Shown piece by piece: positions 12,237 through 14,208 of a DNA stretch of 14,208 nucleotides. The stretch comes from Deltaproteobacteria bacterium (GTDB lineage: Bacteria > Myxococcota > UBA796 > SXON01). A model generated the notes under the pieces. That model searched no databases, was not told where the DNA came from, and saw only the letters and a program-made list of their open reading frames with translations. Both the position numbers and the translations under genes were made by a program. The stretch spans positions 1-14,208 of the forward strand of contig CANKNP010000102.1 of NCBI GenBank assembly GCA_947483545.1, read 5' to 3'. How positions within the stretch are numbered: the stretch's first letter is position 1; each line of letters begins with the position of its first letter.

Positions 12237-14208
12237 TCACTTCCCAGGCTCAACCCCCGTCTTCACCGGCAGTGGCGGCACCACGATCGGCGGCACCGGG
12301 TTCTTCTTGAGCTCCTCGGCCAGGTAGGCCAGCGCGGCGTCCAGCTGGGCATCCCCGCCCAAGAACGTGGCGCGCGGCAAGTTGTCCACCACCTGGTCCG
12401 GCTCGACGCCGTGGCCTTCGATCAGCCAGTCGCCTTCGGGCCCGAAGACCCCGAACTCCGCCGCGGTCGCGATGCCCCCGTCCACCAGCACGTTGCTGCT
12501 CGACAACCAGATCTCGCCGCCCCACGTGCGGGTGCCGATGAGCTTCCCGATGCCGAGCCGCTTGACGCCCTCGCTGAACGCCTCGCCATCCGAGGCCGTG
12601 CTCTCGTCGCACAGCACGACCACCGGGCCGCGGAAAGCGCCTTGCATATTCCAGCTCCGGGACTCCCCGACCCGCTGGTTCCAATAGAACCACGGCCGCC
12701 GCAGCAGCTGCCCCAGAATCCAACTATCTATGTTTCCACCTCGATTGTTCCGCACATCGATGATCAGGCCGTCGCGCGTGAACATCGGGTAGTAGCTCCG
12801 GGTCCATTCGGCGATGTCGCCCTTCCCCATGGCGCGGAGGTGGACGTACCCAATGCGCCCCTCGCCCTTCTCCTCGACCAGGCTTCGCCGCCCGATCTCC
12901 CAGTCGAGGTAGCGCAGGTCGCGCATTGCGCCTGGATCCAACGGCACCACCAGGGCCTGCAACGCAACCACGGTGCGCTTGCCTCGCGCGTCGATGGCGT
13001 CCCGACGGTAGCCGAGGAGCACCTGCCGACCCGGCTTGTTGCGGAGGCTGTCGGCGAGGTCCCGCTCCGTCCGCACCGCCTGGTGATCGACGCTCTCGAT
13101 GACGTCGCCGACACGCACGTCGAGCCCGGGCGCTTGCAACGGGGATCGCCGATCCAACAGGTCCGGATCTCCTTGCAGGATCCGGTCCACACGAAGGCCC
13201 TCGGGGGTGGCCGAGAACCGGGCGCCGAGCTCCCCGCCGGCCACCCATTCGGGCCCGGTTCGCGCATCCCCGCCGTAGACGAACGTGTGCAGCGCTGAGA
13301 GCTGCGAGACCATCTGGCTGATCGCGTCCGACAGCTCCCCGCGGGTGCGCACCCGGTCCACGAGCGGCAGGTAGCGGTCGAGCACGGCCTTCCAGTCCAC
13401 GCCGTGCATGTTCGTCGCGTAGAAGTAGTCTCGCTCCAACCGCCAGGACTCGACGAACATCTGCCGCCATTCCTCTTGGGGGGTCAGGGCGAAGGTCCAG
13501 CCGCCCAAATCCACAGCGGACTTCGCGAGATCGAGCTCGGAGATGGCGGCGTCCACGATGTGGAACGTGCTGTCCTTCTGAATCAACAGCCGCTTTCCAT
13601 CGCGGGACAGTGCATATCCTTCAATTCCCGCCACGAGCGTCTTCACCTCGGGCGGGTCATTCCCCACGACCAACCCTCGTAGCTCCGGCTTTACATCCTC
13701 TCCCGAACCCTCCCACGAGAGCCAATAGAGTCCACCCTCGTTCACCGAAAGCGCGTCGTAGTTCCCCGGGGCGACGGGAACGGTCCAAATCCGGGTGGCG
13801 AGGCCCTCGCCCACGATCGCCGGGAGGGGCTCCGCGGGTTCTTGCTTCTTTTTTCCTTTCTTCTTGTCCTTTTCGTCCTCCTCCTCTTCGGGTGGAGGCC
13901 CGGCCCGCAGCTCGTCGAAGGGCTTGAACGGCGAGACCTGATCAGGCTGGAGAGCGAGCGCGTAGATCCCGGTGCGGTGATCAAAGTAGGGTTGAGGCGC
14001 ATAGTTGCCCCAGGGGCTCCCCACACTGGACTCGAAGTTGCGGTCTGAGAGGAAGTACAACCAGTGCCCGTCCGGGCTGAACGCGGGGCTGTAGCTCTCG
14101 TATCGGGCGGTGGTGACGACCCTCCGCGTGACCGTGGCGACGTCCAGCAAGTGAATCTGCTTGAGCTGGTTCTCCCCGATCTCCACCCAGGCGAGGGTTT
14201 TTCCGTCC
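12237..14208 (-). CDS. Tricorn-type S41 (PDZ-containing) serine protease, C-terminal part (5' end off the window)
   Basis: The last 657 codons of a gene entering from the right. The frame stays open to the edge (D-G-K-T-L-A-W), so the GTG at 14186 is not the start. First come beta-propeller repeats (S-P-A-F-S-P-D-G-H-W-L-Y-F-L-S-D), broken by a charged insert of Glu/Asp and Lys runs near 13830-13905. Then comes a tricorn core-like helical region (W-R-L-E-R-D-Y-F-Y). The probable catalytic His is in L-S-A-L-H-T-F-V-Y-G-G-D (codon 13287-13289). A PDZ domain follows (V-R-V-G-D-V-I-E-S-V-D). The S41 catalytic domain has I-I-D-V-R-N-N-R-G-G-N, the nucleophile Ser in S-T-A-S-D-G-E (codon 12591-12593), and E-G-H-G-V-E-P-D, which probably holds the catalytic Glu. 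Tricorn proteins degrade oligopeptides as large assemblies. Whether this one is cytosolic or periplasmic depends on the missing N-terminus. Confidence 0.92.
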   Translation of the reverse strand, partial: DGKTLAWVEIGENQLKQIHLLDVATVTRRVVTTARYESYSPAFSPDGHWLYFLSDRNFESSVGSPWGNYAPQPYFDHRTGIYALALQPDQVSPFKPFDELRAGPPPEEEEDEKDKKKGKKKQEPAEPLPAIVGEGLATRIWTVPVAPGNYDALSVNEGGLYWLSWEGSGEDVKPELRGLVVGNDPPEVKTLVAGIEGYALSRDGKRLLIQKDSTFHIVDAAISELDLAKSAVDLGGWTFALTPQEEWRQMFVESWRLERDYFYATNMHGVDWKAVLDRYLPLVDRVRTRGELSDAISQMVSQLSALHTFVYGGDARTGPEWVAGGELGARFSATPEGLRVDRILQGDPDLLDRRSPLQAPGLDVRVGDVIESVDHQAVRTERDLADSLRNKPGRQVLLGYRRDAIDARGKRTVVALQALVVPLDPGAMRDLRYLDWEIGRRSLVEEKGEGRIGYVHLRAMGKGDIAEWTRSYYPMFTRDGLIIDVRNNRGGNIDSWILGQLLRRPWFYWNQRVGESRSWNMQGAFRGPVVVLCDESTASDGEAFSEGVKRLGIGKLIGTRTWGGEIWLSSSNVLVDGGIATAAEFGVFGPEGDWLIEGHGVEPDQVVDNLPRATFLGGDAQLDAALAYLAEELKKNPVPPIVVPPLPVKTGVEPGK

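Overview
The window comes from a GC-rich bacterial chromosome, by eye roughly two-thirds GC. It has dense coding, G/C-ending codons, several non-ATG starts and start/stop overlaps. The gene mix points to a Myxococcota/Deltaproteobacteria-like organism: an outer-membrane beta-barrel protein (so Gram-negative), a tricorn-type S41 protease, a response regulator with a DUF4388-like output half, and a multidomain PP2C phosphatase. There is no rRNA or other marker gene, so this placement is an inference.

Right to left on the minus strand, the window opens with the C-terminal part of a tricorn-type protease (12237-14208, cut by the edge). Then comes a response regulator (10905-12008). A convergent gap (10744-10904) holds a 138-bp nested inverted repeat. 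The only plus-strand gene is an HD-domain dNTP triphosphohydrolase homologue (9448-10743). It is divergent, across 42 bp, from a minus-strand pair: a PP2C phosphatase with a KOW/CarD-like N-terminus and a kinase-like remnant (7612-9405), and a bifunctional homocysteine methyltransferase/methylenetetrahydrofolate reductase (5680-7593).

After a gene-poor stretch (5178-5679) comes a second minus-strand run. It contains a leaderless amidase-2 protein interrupted by an 11-G homopolymer (4115-5177), an SbcD/Mre11-like phosphoesterase that seems to start at CTG (3226-4113), and a 31-bp tandem palindromic repeat. It continues with an AlkC DNA glycosylase (2042-3124), a MaoC-type hydratase starting at TTG inside the AlkC stop (1221-2045), a short cytosolic subtilase (310-1071), and the start of an exported FadL-like barrel protein whose GTG overlaps the subtilase stop (1-313).

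The genes do not form one obvious pathway. The clearest themes are DNA repair and nucleotide control (AlkC, SbcD-like nuclease, HD dNTPase) and signalling (PP2C/kinase remnant, response regulator). The best second-look items are the PP2C domain architecture and its divergent pairing with the dNTPase, the nested inverted repeat, the CTG start, and the homopolymer frameshift. No CRISPR array, insertion sequence, prophage, tRNA or rRNA was recognised.
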